A DNA stretch of 64,000 nucleotides from NCBI RefSeq assembly GCF_000005505.3, contig NC_016133.3, forward strand, positions 49,999,237 through 50,063,236. Direction: 5' to 3'. The notes under the pieces are model-generated. The model did not search any database. It was given only the letters and a program-made list of their open reading frames with translations, and was not told the origin of the DNA. The stretch is from Brachypodium distachyon (taxonomy: Eukaryota > Streptophyta > Magnoliopsida > Poales > Poaceae). A program made the translations under genes and the position numbers. How positions within the stretch are numbered: position 1 is the first letter of the stretch; every line of letters starts with the position of its first letter. Positions 11,791 through 25,979 of this stretch are shown one piece after another.

Positions 11791-14700
11791 TTATTGGTTA
11801 GCTTCGATCGGTGCACCAGACCTTGCCTGAGATATTCGATTCGCATAGATTGTAACAAGCCGCAACTGTGTGCTACTGAGCCCCTCCAAGTATGGTGCAA
11901 ATGCTTTCCCTAGCATGATGTAGATATCTACCAAGCAGAATACAACAGTCTGAAAGGAAGTGGAAGGGATATCAGATGTGGAACATTAGAGATGTTTATT
12001 AAATCGAAGTCAAAATATTGACATAGATAATCCAGATGACAATGTCACCCAGCAAATGTGGGGTCAAGCATGATTAATGTGCACTAACAATGACTGAAAA
12101 ATGAACATGGTTCACCAGAAATTCAAGAGAGACCATGCACTAAAGCTTCCAAGTGCTAACCACGCTTCGTATTGAGATATCTATAAAGAAGTATAATTGC
12201 AATAGGCATGAAGAATTATTCTAAAAATAATGCTGGTTACTATCCCCGAAGAGTGCCAGTAGCCAGAAGGGTTGTCGTATTTCCTGGGTGGGGAAATTTC
12301 AGAAGAAAAAAAATTCTAACACATCTTGTACCAATTTAATATAGGGCGAAGCTCTAAATCAAAGAGATCCATAGGTTAGCAGATACGAAGTAAAAACAGA
12401 TCCGGGACATGCTTATTTCAGTTGTGTCAATACAAAACTCGAACGGTAAACTAAACTAAACAGATCAGTTGAGGAACTAGCACTGCCTATAAAAACGGTA
12501 AGGTCATTCATAAGAACAAGTAAATCACCTTGCGAATATCAGGACTTTGGTTACTGAAAGCATCAAAAAGTGCTGGTAAAAAGGAAGGCAGTTGAGTCAC
12601 CAACTCGTCATGTGAAAGCCGCCCAACAAGCTGCAACATTGCCAGGAGAATACCAACAGTTAAACCATTACTCAGGATATATTGCTATAGTTAACCAGAA
12701 TAGTGGACAACTCTACGAACTAATAGTAATCAAACTCTTGCCAGTCGATTCTTCCCATGTAGAACATTTAATTTCCCTCGATATCTAGCGATGCTGCTTA
12801 CATAGAACATTTATTTGATCGCTGATGTACACGGGTTATCAGATCCATAGTTATCAAGCCAAGGAGGCAGGGAACATGGGCCTGGTGACTACAGACGCAC
12901 AATCCAGGGAAACACTAGATGAACCTGAACCATCAGCCCTCAGATCAATAGTCATCAAGGTATGATGGAGTGGATGACCCAGAACCATTCCATTAGCTCA
13001 TGAAAACTTTACATAGAGAACTTGGCAAATGATTCTTCAAATAAAAAAATTGTTTTATTTAAAGGTTACATGGTGCCAATAGTAGCTTGCAGCTCATAAC
13101 ATAGTCAAACACAGACCATGGAATCAGGGTTAGAGACACAAACAAGTAACAGTAATATGTATTAAATCCGGGTTGTTGATAATTCACATGACAATATGCC
13201 ACATAAAATGAGTTGATTATTCCTTGCCTGATCTGATATATTCATCTAATTACATATAAAGCTAATACTGTACTATTTAAAATTAGCGTGAAACTAAAAA
13301 CTAAGATACCTTTGTCAAACAGTTGATACACATGATAAGTGTCTTCTCGTCGTCACTGACTAGCAAGGGCACAATAACCTGCAGCACAAACAAACAAAAT
13401 TGTGCTCAGTAGTATAAGTTGCTAGCTACAACAACCACAAGAAGATTAAAGCACTGGACATACATCAAGGCATCTAAAAGGATCGTATTTTGCCAACACA
13501 ACATTTAAGTATTGGTTTGCTTCATTTGAAATCTGCATCAGCAGTAAAAAAATATTAGCACAGCATAAACAAAAGATAACAGCTTAAATGAAAGAAAATA
13601 TACCTTTGCCACAACATCTTTGGTGACATGCAGTATCTTTTCAAGGACAATCTCTACGGATTCTTCCATAGGATCTTTCTGAGAAAATAATTGACAATAT
13701 TAATCATCAAGCTACCAGCATGATTACCTACTTAAGTGCACTATACATGAATACAAAACCTGATTGTGGAGCATCTCAGCAACTAGCGATAGAGAAAGCT
13801 CCCTGAGAGAAGAATCAGAGTCATCCAACACCTCAAGGACAGTTGTTAAAATCTGATTGAAATACTATTTATAAAGAAAAGGGGACAGGTATTAGAATAT
13901 AAATATGAAATATAACATATAGAAATACTCCGTCCCTAAGTTCTTGTCGTGATTTTAGTTAAAATTTGCACTAAAGCCACGATACGAATTTAGGAACAGA
14001 GGGAGTAACAAGAAGTGACATATTAGACACAGGAACGTGTAGTAACTGTTTAGATAGAATCCAAATGTCACTTTTCTCTGTTGTTGAGATGGTGAAGTAT
14101 TCATCATTTACAGAAACCATGTCATCAAGAGTAGAAAATCGAGCAGGCGGATTGCACCAGAAAGAAGGTATTTAAAAAAAATAACAATAGGAGACAGAGT
14201 ACTCTATTAGTCTAATGAAAGTGAATGATGAGTCACCATATTCAAATCAGATAAAAAGGAAGATGATGCATTCTCAAGCGTACTGCATTTCTCTCCCTCC
14301 CACCTGGCATACTCTCCAGAAATCCTTTATTCTCTTACCAGTCAGATGGCAGATCGAAAAAAAGTTAAGATTGAATGAACTCAAATGCACAATGAAATAC
14401 TTTGTTAAGCTCAATTATAAACACACAAAAAGAAAGCAGTAAGAATATCAATGGTTCTAGTCAAAAATAAAATGGAAATTTCAAATGAATTTACAGACCT
14501 TTGGCCATATAGAGTTATCATTGTTGGCGGAAGCTTTCACCAACTGATGTAGCGCATCCTGCTTCTCTAAGCATGAAACTTCTCTATCATTACTTATCTA
14601 AAAAAGGTAGAAAGCCATATAATCATGACGTTATTTAGGATGATGAGAAGTAAAAGCAACACATAGCATCATTACTATCAGAACCAACAAAGATGAGGGG

Positions 14701-17700
14701 GGCAAGGACATATCAGAAGTACCAGATGAAGAAGCTGTGGTATGCTGGGGTTGTCAGTTGTGTGCGAGGCAGCCTTCACAGAACTAAGGTCGACAAATTG
14801 GTGTATGTCTTGATTGTTCACCCCAACAATCGAAGCAACAGCATTATGTCCATCAGAAACAAGAACATGGCAAAAATCCTGGCGAGGGGTGCCAGTAGAA
14901 TTTTCATCATCGATGGTGGCATCTGATTTTTCAGGATAATCTGCCCATGAGCGTGCAGCTTCTACAACTGAGCGAGCATTACTCTTTGATTCCCTACTTG
15001 CTGTAAGAATTTCAGGTTCGTAGGTAGGTTTGAAACATTGGTCAGCATGGTCAGTGCCAACATCAGAGGTTGTTCGGCCAATGGAGACATTAAGAAATGT
15101 TGATTCTTGCACTGCATTCCTCTTCTCCGCTTCATTATCAAGGGAACTTGAAGAAAACCGTCCAAACGGATAGTTCTTCCTTGATGTCAGAGTATAACCA
15201 TCTTCAGAAGAAGCTCCCAAATCAGGCTGTTCATAAGACTTGGGACGTGAACGTTCTTTCTTGCTTTGCAGGTAGTTTACCAGGTCAACCTCAATGCGAG
15301 GAGTATATTGCTTGAGAGCTCGCCTCACAAGGTTTTGTTCTTCAACTGACAAGTTTAAAATGAAATTTAGGACTGCCGCTGAATCAAAATGAGAATAAAC
15401 TGATATGATTCCTTTGATGGATGTTTCCTTCAACTTTGCATTCTTTTCATGTACTAAAGGTGCTAGTTTTGAAAGCCAGAGCTTAAGAAAACCGCTGTTA
15501 CTGTAACCCTCAGAGTCTACCTTGTACTTGCTGAATGATTTATTAGCAAACTCAAGAACAGCTAGTTTAGCCTTTGGAGACCTTTGTTCATCCAGCGAAC
15601 GTACTATTGCAGGTAGCAGTGTGTCGATAGCATATGTTCGTCCGACAACTTCCAGGGTCGAGAAACATGGCTTAGAAACCAATTCCTTTGGATCAATAAG
15701 TCTTGAAAAGACATACGGCAAAATTCTTTCAACATAGCTCTCAAATGGCTTCTTGCATGCTGGAATAACATCTGCAAGCGTGGAGAAAGCTGCCTGTGCA
15801 ACTTTGTGATGAGGGTCATCCAAATAACGGAAAAATAGCTTCATGACCTTTTCAAAGCTCTGAGTAATCTCCTGAATGCCCTTCTGTCCTTGCTGCAACA
15901 ATGTCTGAACAAAATTAAAAGCTGCAACTCTTGCCACCCAGTCTGAACTTGGACTAAGACCCTCAGAGAGTGCATCATTTAGAGACGCTGGGCCGTCCGT
16001 GTATCCAGACATGTCATTAGATGGGATGTGGCCATCATCAAAACTGTGTCTGACACTCGCAGAAGGCCTTGATCCCACTTGCTTTCTAAGAGGCCTCTGG
16101 AAGTGTGGAACATTGTGGTTCTGTGAATTTCTATAACTGGCATCCCTATAAGGCATATCAGTGAAGTATTTGTCCATATGCATTTGTGGTGATTGTCTGG
16201 TTGGCCTTGACCACGTGTCATTACTCTCACCCGTAATGCTATCATCTTGGGACCTCCCTGTAGATCTTTTCATATAACGCATTGACAAACCTGACATTCT
16301 TTCAGATGATAGATTACTCAAATATGGTGACCTCGATCGCTCTTTGGTATCTACCTGAGGCACCGCATCTACCAAACGCGAACCGCCATTTCTTCTGGTA
16401 GTTATGCTAGGAAGAGATGAATCCAACAATGCAGAACTCTGCAAAGACATGTGATCCGAAGCAGGTACAGCAAGCGGGATTGAAGGAGCACGAGAGGATG
16501 GAGGATCAACTCCTGCACTAGGAGGAAAAGAAAAAGAAATTAAGGATTCTCAAGTACATAGAGATAAGTCATGAAAGGAATAGTAATGAAGACTCGACAA
16601 CATAAAGAGCATTTTGATGTTCTATGAAAAAAAAAATCGTTAAGCAGCATACAGCATACCAAGATCCAAGCTTGTTGAGCGCACAGCTGAGAAATTTTGC
16701 CTGCCTGAGATGCCAACACCTTTCAATAGACTCTCAATGGCTGAAACCTTTTGTTTGCTCGAACTAAGCACACTTTCAATGCTTCTTTCAGTATGTCTAC
16801 CAGCTGCCTTTGACTGTGACAGAAGAATGCTTGACGAGAGAGACGATTCGGAGGAAATTGCTGCACCCTTGTCCATTGCAACAATAGATGAAGTACTGTA
16901 TCCGGCCAAATGTGTAGCACTTGCATGAGACGAGGCACGAGAAAGTTGAACACCCTTCTCATGCAATGATGAAGGATACCGCTTGTGCATGCCCCCATCT
17001 TCATCATTTATTATCTGCAAATGCTCCCAGTATTAGATCAAACTAACAGAAATCTCGAACAGTAGCATAGCAACCCTTGGAACCACCTAAAGCTCCAGGT
17101 GTCGAAGAGCCAACATCGAGGTCTGAACTAACATAAATTGCCATATGTGGGAGCAGGGGAGCGCGCATAGCCACCGAGCTACTAGGGCAGCAGCACAACC
17201 AAATTCAGATGTGCCACCCCATCCCTTATGGTTACATAAACCTAGGAGCAGATAGCCATGTATTACATAAACCAAAATTTACACAGTGATCATAATATAG
17301 CTAAATAGCACTCCTAACTTATCTCCTCAGTCTTGAACTAATTAGGATAAAACATCCATCAGTACTTGATTTGCACTGCATTCCACAAACTTGCAGACAA
17401 TTGGCTATTATAGTCAAATCTAGAAATATGGTTGCAAAGTAAACATCAGTCCTCAGGTTCTATACGTACCTTTCTTTAAGAATTATTCAAACATAAAAAA
17501 GAAACAGTACAAACAACTCGATCTGCAAAGGGGTAAGCCGCCACCCCCCACCCCCCACCCCACCCCACCCCCCCAGGCATTTGCATTAAGAAGACCTTCT
17601 CACGCAGGTCAAGAAACCCCCGAACCCCTGCCCCACCCATACACAGCGGAACCGAAGCCCGTGTGAGACCGGGGGGGCCTTCGGTCTGTGCTTAAGGCAT

Positions 17701-20700
17701 GGGACAGACGAGGAGTTTTTTAACCCCAGCCTGAAATTCACTCCCACGGGGAGTCAAACTCAGGACCTGAGTGTACTAGAGTTGTTCCCTTAACCATTAT
17801 GCCAAGGGCTCGTTCAAAAAAAAAAGAACAAGATATTATAAAACCCAAAGGCAAGAACTCTGCTTCCATGAGATTCATAAAATAATCTAAATAATGTCCT
17901 TAGGTGGAAGATAGTTGCATGGATTTTTAAATCTATAAGAGCTATTGCTTCCTCTCTCTCTTTCGAATCAGCAACACACGAAAGTATGAATATACAATCT
18001 GGAAAAGCATGCAGAGAAACAGATCTGCGTACCCTCTGTATTGCAGGATCAAATGACATAAAAAGCCGACGTGAGCGTTCAGGCCATGTCTTTATGAACA
18101 TCCTATAGCAACTTCTTGCAGTTGCACGAACCTGTATTTGAAATATGACATTACATACATGAAGTAACACAAATACGGACAAGTTTCAGGCTTCAATATT
18201 GAACAGTACTTTTGTGATGTTAAATTAAGTCCAGAAACATGGATATTGTTAGTGCTACCTCACTCATTGCATCAGCCACACAGCACTTTATCAGATCTTC
18301 ATATATATCAGCTGAGCGTTGTACTTCTGGAGCATCTGCCCAATATTCCAAGATTAGTAGTGCATATTCACAACACCTGCAATAGGAGGAAAAGTATGAG
18401 CAGCTTTAAAAACCCATGCATGTTAAGACAATGCTAAGTGCACAAGTACCTAGCACGGAGGATTGCACTGCGGTCATTCTTTGCTGTGTCCGCTATAAGA
18501 GGAACAAGACGTGAAACCTTGCAATTCCGCAGGATCTGCAAGATATTAAATGTCAGAGAAGGAAATATGTATTTAAAGCTAGTACCATGGTTCAATACAA
18601 GAAGGCAGGAACCTCACAGTTTTTACACAGTTGTCTGAAGATTCAGCAATCACAAGCACAGTTATGACAACAAGCTTAAAAAGTGCCTGAGAATTTCATT
18701 GATATGTTAGTCCCAATGGTATTAGGCAAGAGTTTCAAAACACTGAAAGTCTGAAACAGCTTCAAGGATTACCGGAATAAATATTTCCGCACATGCTTCG
18801 AAGTCACTGAGGAGTTCCTTTGATAGTACATTAAGTAGATGACATGCCTGGGAAAAAAACGAGTCAGCAAGTTTTTTATCACTAAGAAGTTTGTGCTTCC
18901 ACTGCATATTTAACCAGAAAACGTTCTGACAAAACTTCATAACACCTGCATTTCTTACAAAATGAAACTTCAGACTGAACTGATGTTTTAGTATAGTAGC
19001 TATTAACGACAGAAGTGTAAAATTCTTTTTGGGATGTCTTACTGAAACTCTCAAAGGTCATCCAGTGTATCATGCATGTCCAAGATAACTAGATGACAGA
19101 ATGGACATGCATGAAACCCCCTAATGTCAACAAGACAATAACTAAGCAAACCTGGAAGTTCCAATGCAGCACGTCCATGTATAATATTAAGCATAAGCTG
19201 GGAGGTACCTTGGTTCAAACTACAATAAGGTAGGACACTAGCATTAACTCATCTCAGTCCTGGGTAGATGATTCTAAACCTAATTGGAACTGAAATCTTG
19301 GTGAATTTGTCTCATGGTCTATGGAACACTGTCACTTACCCTTACTTATGTTGTATTAGTGCTTGGTTGACTATGGAAATTGGAACATTCAGTCCTAATT
19401 GTGTTGTAGTAGTTGTGCTTCACTCTTATCATTATCAACTATTTTTATTAATAAATTGTACCACGGGTCCACAAACTTGGGAGGTGGCAGCAAGTGGGTA
19501 CAAGAATTAGACAAAAATAACTAATTGATGTCACCATTGCATGACTCAGCCACAATGTAGCTGTTCAGTTTCTTTTTTTCCCCTTTTTTTGCAACACTCA
19601 CCTCTCATCGACTCACATGAGCACATCCAGCCCCCCTTCCACATGCCTTTACAGTTTGCGTCGAAACAACCCTACGCCTTCAACACACCTGGTATCTGAT
19701 CACATTTATCCCTTGATCTACCACGGGGCTGCAACCAAGCACTAAGATGGCAGCGAACAGGATCAGCAGCACAGTGGAGCAGGGACAGGAAGGTGTTGCT
19801 CTCCACAAGGATGCCACCTATATTTTAGGTGGCGGCCAAGGTTGCACGATAATAAGGTGAATCTTCTACACCGATTTGTCATGTTCTTGTACTCAGTTGC
19901 ACCCACCTCTAAAATTCATACAAGCTCCTATTTATTTTTCGAGTGGATTTTATGCTTGCATGGGTGAGAGCTCATACTATGTCACCCAATGTGCCTTTGG
20001 ATTTGTGCAGTCACTCCACATTTCACTTGGGTGAGAGAATTTGCACAGATCTCAAGGCACATTGTATCGGTGAGGTAGTATGAGCACTCACTCATAACAG
20101 CATAAATGCTTTGCTGCAGATTTTGAGGAAATAGGTCTTTGTGTTGCAACTTGCAAGGAATTAGCATTTACAATTTAGTGGTCAATAAAGATCAACAGGC
20201 AAGGAAATAACACCTGCTTTACAATGCTAGACCGTCGATCACAAAGCTGGGAGGACAATGGATGAACTAGCTGCTTCAAGAGCATGAAAAATGATGGATA
20301 ATCAATTGCACCTGATAAAAGAAGTTTCAAGTAAAATATGCAAAATTGTGTTAGCAAGAAAGGACTTAGTAATAATGAAAATGTATCATTATGTTTGAGG
20401 AGTCAACACTATGAAACAATATAGTGTAATATTATGCTAATAAAGGGAAACAACTTCTTTTTACTGTCCCTATATTAATATTCACAGTTAGCTTGTCCCA
20501 TTCGAATGAAATTATATATAGCCTATATTCTTAACAGTTGGCATCTCCAGGATATGAACTACTGATATTGCATTCTAAATTTCCAATTCATGGGCAGTCA
20601 ATGGGTCATCATTCATTATGGAACAATGCCATAGGGCAGTTCTGGTGAAACATAGTGCCACATTAAGTTGTTGAAATTGCTTAGGTGTGAGCTTTTACAA

Positions 20701-23700
20701 CTGTGTCATCTAGGTCCTTTAACTTGTCAAGCTCTGACACTTATGCCTGGGAAATTTTTAACTAAGGCACTAACTAGGGGATGGGTGCTCTATTTTATTG
20801 TTTTCCTTAGTGTTTTAAAAGGATTATCTACCTCTGGATTGTCCCTCGGTTCATCTTTTACATATTATTGCAAGAGCTTCAAGCCCGGCTGCCCAGGGCA
20901 AGTATATTTTCTGAAGAAATCAATTCAACAACGAAACAAAAATGCAGATACAAAAATAGGAGGTGGGAGACAAATATCAACCTCCATATACCAAGGCTTC
21001 AATCCTTTGCATTGCGGCAATACGTATAGACCAATCCTTTTCTGGGTTAAGGGCAGCTGCAATCTTTTCTACCTCTCTGACTAACTCTTTCTCTGAATGA
21101 ACTCTTATGGGTTCCACTGGCCTTTCAGTAATATCTGTATCAGCTGTAAATTGACACAAAATTCAGCAAGACATAGATATGATGAATGTGCTTCGACTGA
21201 GACAAAACTTCAGAAATAGTAAGTTATTATAAATCCAGTTTCATCACAACAGCAACTTCTGGCTACTGAAACTTTATTTGCTAAATTATTTTGGAGACAA
21301 AAGTTCATACCAAATAGTGGAACAGGAAGCCTCTACCATATATACCAAGCAAAGAAACGATGCCACTGTTTCTAATGGGGGCATAAATATGATAGTACAT
21401 ACTGCTAAAAGGGACAGCTGCATTTAAACACATCGAATGAATGACCTATCAAATTTCAATTGGCACAACACGGAACACGCCAATAATTAACACGTAGAAT
21501 ATTTCAAGCCTAATAGTTTTGGGAAGCAACATGTGATGTCCGCTATAAGTATTTCACTGGATCCACATGTGGCAGAATTCTGAAGTCATGAACAACCTAC
21601 AATGCATTTTAATGATCATTTTATGTACATGACATGACTACAAAAAGAATGTCATGTGGAACAGAGCACGCAAAGACCGGTAATATGTCTCATTGGATCG
21701 GCAGTAATAGATTGGATTGGCAATTTCTGTCTACTATAATAACTCTTCTAGGCAAGTAAACTAAACATTATTAAAAGGGCACGCCTATTAAAAGCAACAA
21801 ATATTTTTGTTCTTGAATACCAACAATGTAAAAGAAATGGAATGGTAGCGTAGAATCTCAGATCAAGGAACATTAAAATAAAAGACTACAGACTGCAATG
21901 AGAGACTAAAATATTGGCAACATCATGGTAATGCTCTAGCAATAATCATCTAGGACTCTAAAGAAACCCCTACAGATACATGCGAAAAGTGCAAATAATT
22001 TTTCGTTGTTCTTAGCCATTACTTAAAATCGTGGTATACACCTTTGGTCACATCAAAAATAATATTCAAATAGAATGGATCTTCCAGTAACTCAAAAGGT
22101 AAAACTTGCCTCCAAATAATGTGCTTTCCCTTGATGCACTTTTTTTCCTTGGACTGCCTCTTTTGGGATGAGCACTAACAGACCTTTCCATGGCCTTATA
22201 TTGCATTCTAGCACCATCAGATGAGGGAACCTTTGGTTCTATTTTGTCCAATCTTGAATTTATTTCCTTTAGCTGAAAACATCAGATGAGGAAAGGAATG
22301 ATAATCATGATGTCAGCATGAGTGCACGACTAACGTTAGTAAAGGACTAGATGCGTTGGTGGATTACCATATAAGAAGGCAGATTATGGCGCTGCAGCTC
22401 TTCATGGAACTGAGATCCCATATTTTTGTACATCTCCTGTAGTGAACATAGATTATGCAAATTATTATTAGTATGTGCAGGATATCAGTCACTCACATGC
22501 AGAGTAGTCAACATGTGTTATACTATGGCATAAGCCCAAAGAAGAAAAGACTACCATATTCGGTCTGCATTTGACTCCAAGATCCCCCTTATCCATCATC
22601 GATTTCATGTATTCACTTTTCATTATTATCCTATCTACCCTATACATAGACCAATGAAGACTATTCCTATACCCCCTTTGCTCAGTCCTAAAACTAGAGA
22701 AAGGCAGAACAGAAGAAAAAATTTGTGCGTCCGGCATCTCCCTTGCTTCAACTAGTTCAATGAATTATATGGTTCTAAACTTATGATGCAGAATGGGTGA
22801 AATGGAATGAAGCCAGAAGAGAACACACAAATGTACAATGTATGTTTTCTTTAAGTGAATTGGTTTGGTACAAGAAGAAAGCCACTGTACTATACAACCC
22901 AGTTAGCATCATAAGGATGCTAGACTAAACGAGAACTTAGGCATGAGAGAAAACCAAAACATGAACAAACAGCCATAGAGGGAGTGTGAGTTGAAGAAAT
23001 TTTTGCATAAGAAACCGAAAAGTATCAAATTGCAGACGTTAGTAATAAACCACCTGAATACATGAGATTGCAGCATCTCTAACACTTTGGTTTGAATCAT
23101 TCAGCAACTGCAGGACCTGTGAAATTGAAACAAGACTGGCAGTTAGCATTGACAATTATGAACGAAAATAAAAGGAAGAAGCAGATATTCCATGCTCAGT
23201 AAGGAGAAAAACATCCTGACATACAGGTGAAAGAAACACTCGCTGCAGAAGGAGCTCTGTAGAAGCAAAAAGCCCAACTGCCGTTGCAAGAGTGCGCACA
23301 AATTCTTCTCGCACCCTCCAGCTCTTATGACTCCAAGCATAACTTCCAGCTCTTTCAACAATGATTGTTGGAGAAGAAACCTGAGATCGTAGAGATAGAT
23401 CAGTTTAATATGACCCAGAAGATAAGCATAGGGTAAAAAAATATCGATATTAAGATAGGATAATCAACATGATAAATTAGTGATTACAGTGCAACTCAAT
23501 TGATAATTTTACATGCAAACAAGAGTATGCGCCATAGGGAAATATATGATATATCAAAGCTCACAAGGCAATACCAAGGAGAAGTTTTTGTTCAAAGCAC
23601 AGATGAAAATATTTTATAATGATGTAATGATAAGGAACAACTTGTTTCAACTTTTCAACAACAGAGGAAAGAAAAAATTTCGCAAGTTCTGCATCAACAC

Positions 23701-25167
23701 ATCACCAAAGCGTTTAAAGATTAAAAAAAACACATCACTGCAGTCTGCAATTTCACATGTATCTTTATCTTTGCTCTTAAACTATCAGGAAATTACTGAA
23801 ATTATCATCCAGTCCATGTAGCATATATATGTATCACGATCTTTTGATTAGTGATTCGCTTGATGTATACTTTGAGATGATTTTTAAAATTTTGCAGATT
23901 TAGGGAATGATGATTAAACAACTCATGCAATAAGGAAAACAATTATGTAGCACTGCATGAGCAAAAGAAGAAGCCACGTACAAAAAAAGGAACCAATAGT
24001 TTTATTTGCTTCCTCTGTGTGGCTAAAGTCCGACATTTGCATGTAATTTCTTGAATTAAATCACCAAAATCAATATGACGGGCTTCAAATTTTTGAACCA
24101 GATCGAGTTGTATTTGAAGGTGTTGAATTCTGGAGCGAGAACCGGCATAATTTGACAACATCCACCTAACCAAATAGAATGTAATGCTCAATGGTTGTGT
24201 TGACTAATTATATGGTAAAGTTGCACTTTTTTATTTAATTGCTTTAGTAGTAGTTTATGCACCTCAGACATGTATTTTGCAAGCAGTGTGAAAAAGGGTG
24301 ATCTAAATTTCTTTGAAGACTGCAAACTCTAGCTTGCTATAGAAGTGTGGTACTGCGGTTGAGCATTTGAAAAGTTGGCTGATATTTTGTTGTAGGTCCA
24401 TCAATGCTGCTAGATCATACCAGCAACCAAAAGAGTTAGAGTTAAAAGCGTAAGAACTGCTTCCTCATAGCTCAAATCGGGTATTGCATTGGAGTCTAAA
24501 ACAGGAATTTCTAATTTAAAGTCAATGAATAGCTAATTCCGCTCTAAAACTCACATTTGCAACTGCATCCAATCCAAACACTAACTCTTCACTTCACAGA
24601 TTCTGCTCTAGCTCAAAATGGCTGACGCCACCAACTCCCGAAGTTCCACCCTCTCTCACCCAGTTCAACACATACATACAAAGTGTGCAATCTCAATACA
24701 CTGATTATCAGATCTTTGCTCGAGCTATATCTCATCGAACACATACCACCACCAGAACCCAATTCGAAGAGCACGAACGATTCCAAAATACGACAGTGAA
24801 GATGGTGACGGCTGACCTCCATGAGGGTGACCAGGAGCTGTCGGGAGGCATCACGAACAGGCTGCTTGCCATCGCCGAGGCGCTCGACGGCCGCAGGGAC
24901 GAGAGCATTCAGGTGGATCTTAAAGTGGTCGCCGGCGAGCACCGCGGCGGCGGAGAGCGCGTTCAGCCCTCCCTGCGCGACACGGAAGTTGGCATCCTTG
25001 GTCAGATCCATGCAGGTGTCAACCAGTGACGTCACCTCCACCGCCGTCAGTCCACGCCTCGCCGCCGCCTCCAGCGCTTCGTGTAGCCGCTCCACTCCGG
25101 CAAGACGCTCCTTCGTGTCCTTGGAGCGCGCCGCCTCCAGCGCCGCCTCCATTTCTGCCAGCACCAA
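11791..25167 (-). CDS. CLASP: CLIP-associated protein (CLASP), microtubule-associated
   Basis: Twenty-one exons on the minus strand: 25167-24817, 23380-23225, 23116-23054, 22436-22368, 22272-22110, 21143-20982, 20311-20214, 18847-18773, 18686-18618, 18535-18450, 18376-18259, 18131-18033, 17014-16660, 16512-14723, 14597-14499, 13864-13760, 13678-13604, 13532-13464, 13378-13310, 12630-12529, 11949-11791. They sum to 4332 nt, 1443 aa, close to plant CLASPs. It follows Arabidopsis CLASP closely: an N-terminal TOG domain (about 1-220, ending in the VERLGDGKQPVRDA type motif), a second TOG/CLASP_N domain (about 265-500), a Ser-rich linker with SSKQKVSAIESLL, a third TOG domain (about 800-1030), and a C-terminal HEAT region ending NRISQARSGAPIEANQ. 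CLASP binds growing microtubule ends and stabilises cortical arrays in division and expansion. The ATG at 25167 gives MVLAEMEAALEAARS; the one at 25152 matches the Arabidopsis start better. Intron 5 uses a GC donor. The gene appears intact. Confidence 0.95.
13928..14005. mobile_element. Short Stowaway-type MITE (78 bp)
   Basis: The ends ctccgtccctaagttc and gaatttaggaacagagggag are inverted repeats flanked by TA (13926-13927, 14006-14007). It sits in CLASP intron 15. It belongs to a shorter subfamily with a gatttta-type core, also seen at 52.06 kb. Confidence 0.8.
17518..17815 (-). mobile_element. tRNA-derived SINE in CLASP intron 12
   Basis: On the minus strand a pol III promoter is visible: box A TGGCATAATGG (17804-17794) and box B GAGTTTGACTCC (17761-17750), 32 bases apart as in a tRNA-like head. 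The body then carries the cereal SINE 3' motifs (ttcttgacctgcgtgagaag and the C-rich ccccttt...gcagatcgag end). A G/C homopolymer-rich stretch (17543-17575) is part of it. It has the same orientation as CLASP, so it is transcribed within the intron. Confidence 0.75.
19964..20091. mobile_element. 128-bp hairpin MITE-like element in CLASP intron 7
   Basis: The arms GTGAGAGCTCATACTATGTC (from 19964) and the complement of the right end GTGAGTGCTCATACTACCTC (from 20091) pair. The match continues through CAATGTGCCTT and TTGTGCA/CTGTGCA, about 46 bp per arm with a short bulge, leaving a small loop. There is no coding capacity. I could not define a clean target duplication, so the family is unknown; the transcript would fold into a long stem. 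Confidence 0.6.
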
Positions 25168-25979
25168 TGCTTACTCGGACGAAGACCACGGCGACGACGA
25201 CGAGTAGTGGTAGTTGGGTTTAGGGTTCCCGACGAATTCGGGGAAATGGCAGGGGAGACAACGGTGGGGAGGGGAGTGGTCGGATCTGAGAAAGGAAGGG
25301 AAGAGTGTGAGTGTGCCAGAGAGTTGTTCGGGTATTTTTGTGTGCATATAGGTCCCTATTATTTTTGTGATGTTACGCATAGCACCCTGCTGTGCGCGCA
25401 TCACAAAAATAATTGCACGTATTCTGCACTTTGTACAACGACTAGTTTGTCGCACATTTTACTTATTTATTGAACTGTGAGTTGCGTACAAGTGTACAAC
25501 TGTGCAAGTCAAGAAAGATGAACGGGAAAATGCAAATTTATGCCTCTCGTATTGTCTGGACGTGGCATTGTCTCTTAGTCCTTCTTGTTAATTTTTAGTC
25601 TACATGGCACGTACAAGTTACTCTCTGCGTTACATAAAAATTTGCGAGACGATTATGAGAATCACCTTTTATGTTGCTATATGTACGATTTGTTATGTAT
25701 GAACTTGTTACGATGCCTCACAAACAAGCAGCGCCACTGCCTGGCCTGGGGTTTTTTAGATAAATCTGGTAAATTATTAGGAATTGTGACAACTTCGTAT
25801 GGAAAAATTGTACATAAAGCATTTTTGTTAGTTCGGTGTGGTCTAACATCACCTTCGTCCAAGTTACGAAAGTAAAATGGGAAAATGCAGCTTAGAATGA
25901 CTACGGCTGCACCATTGGGAAGACATGATGCCTAAAACCGTCAATGCCAAATAGATAAGGATTGAAATGATATGAAGAA
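25168..25979. other. CLASP 5' flank and intergenic
   Basis: The first about 150 bp upstream of the CLASP start is CT-rich on the minus strand, like a 5' UTR or core promoter. I see no convincing TATA box and no gene on either strand to 25979. Confidence 0.4.

Noticed and set aside
24685..25223. Plus-strand frames opposite CLASP exon 1
   Set aside because: They are shadows of the GC-rich CLASP exon on the minus strand, and their peptides have skewed Ala/Ser/Pro composition.
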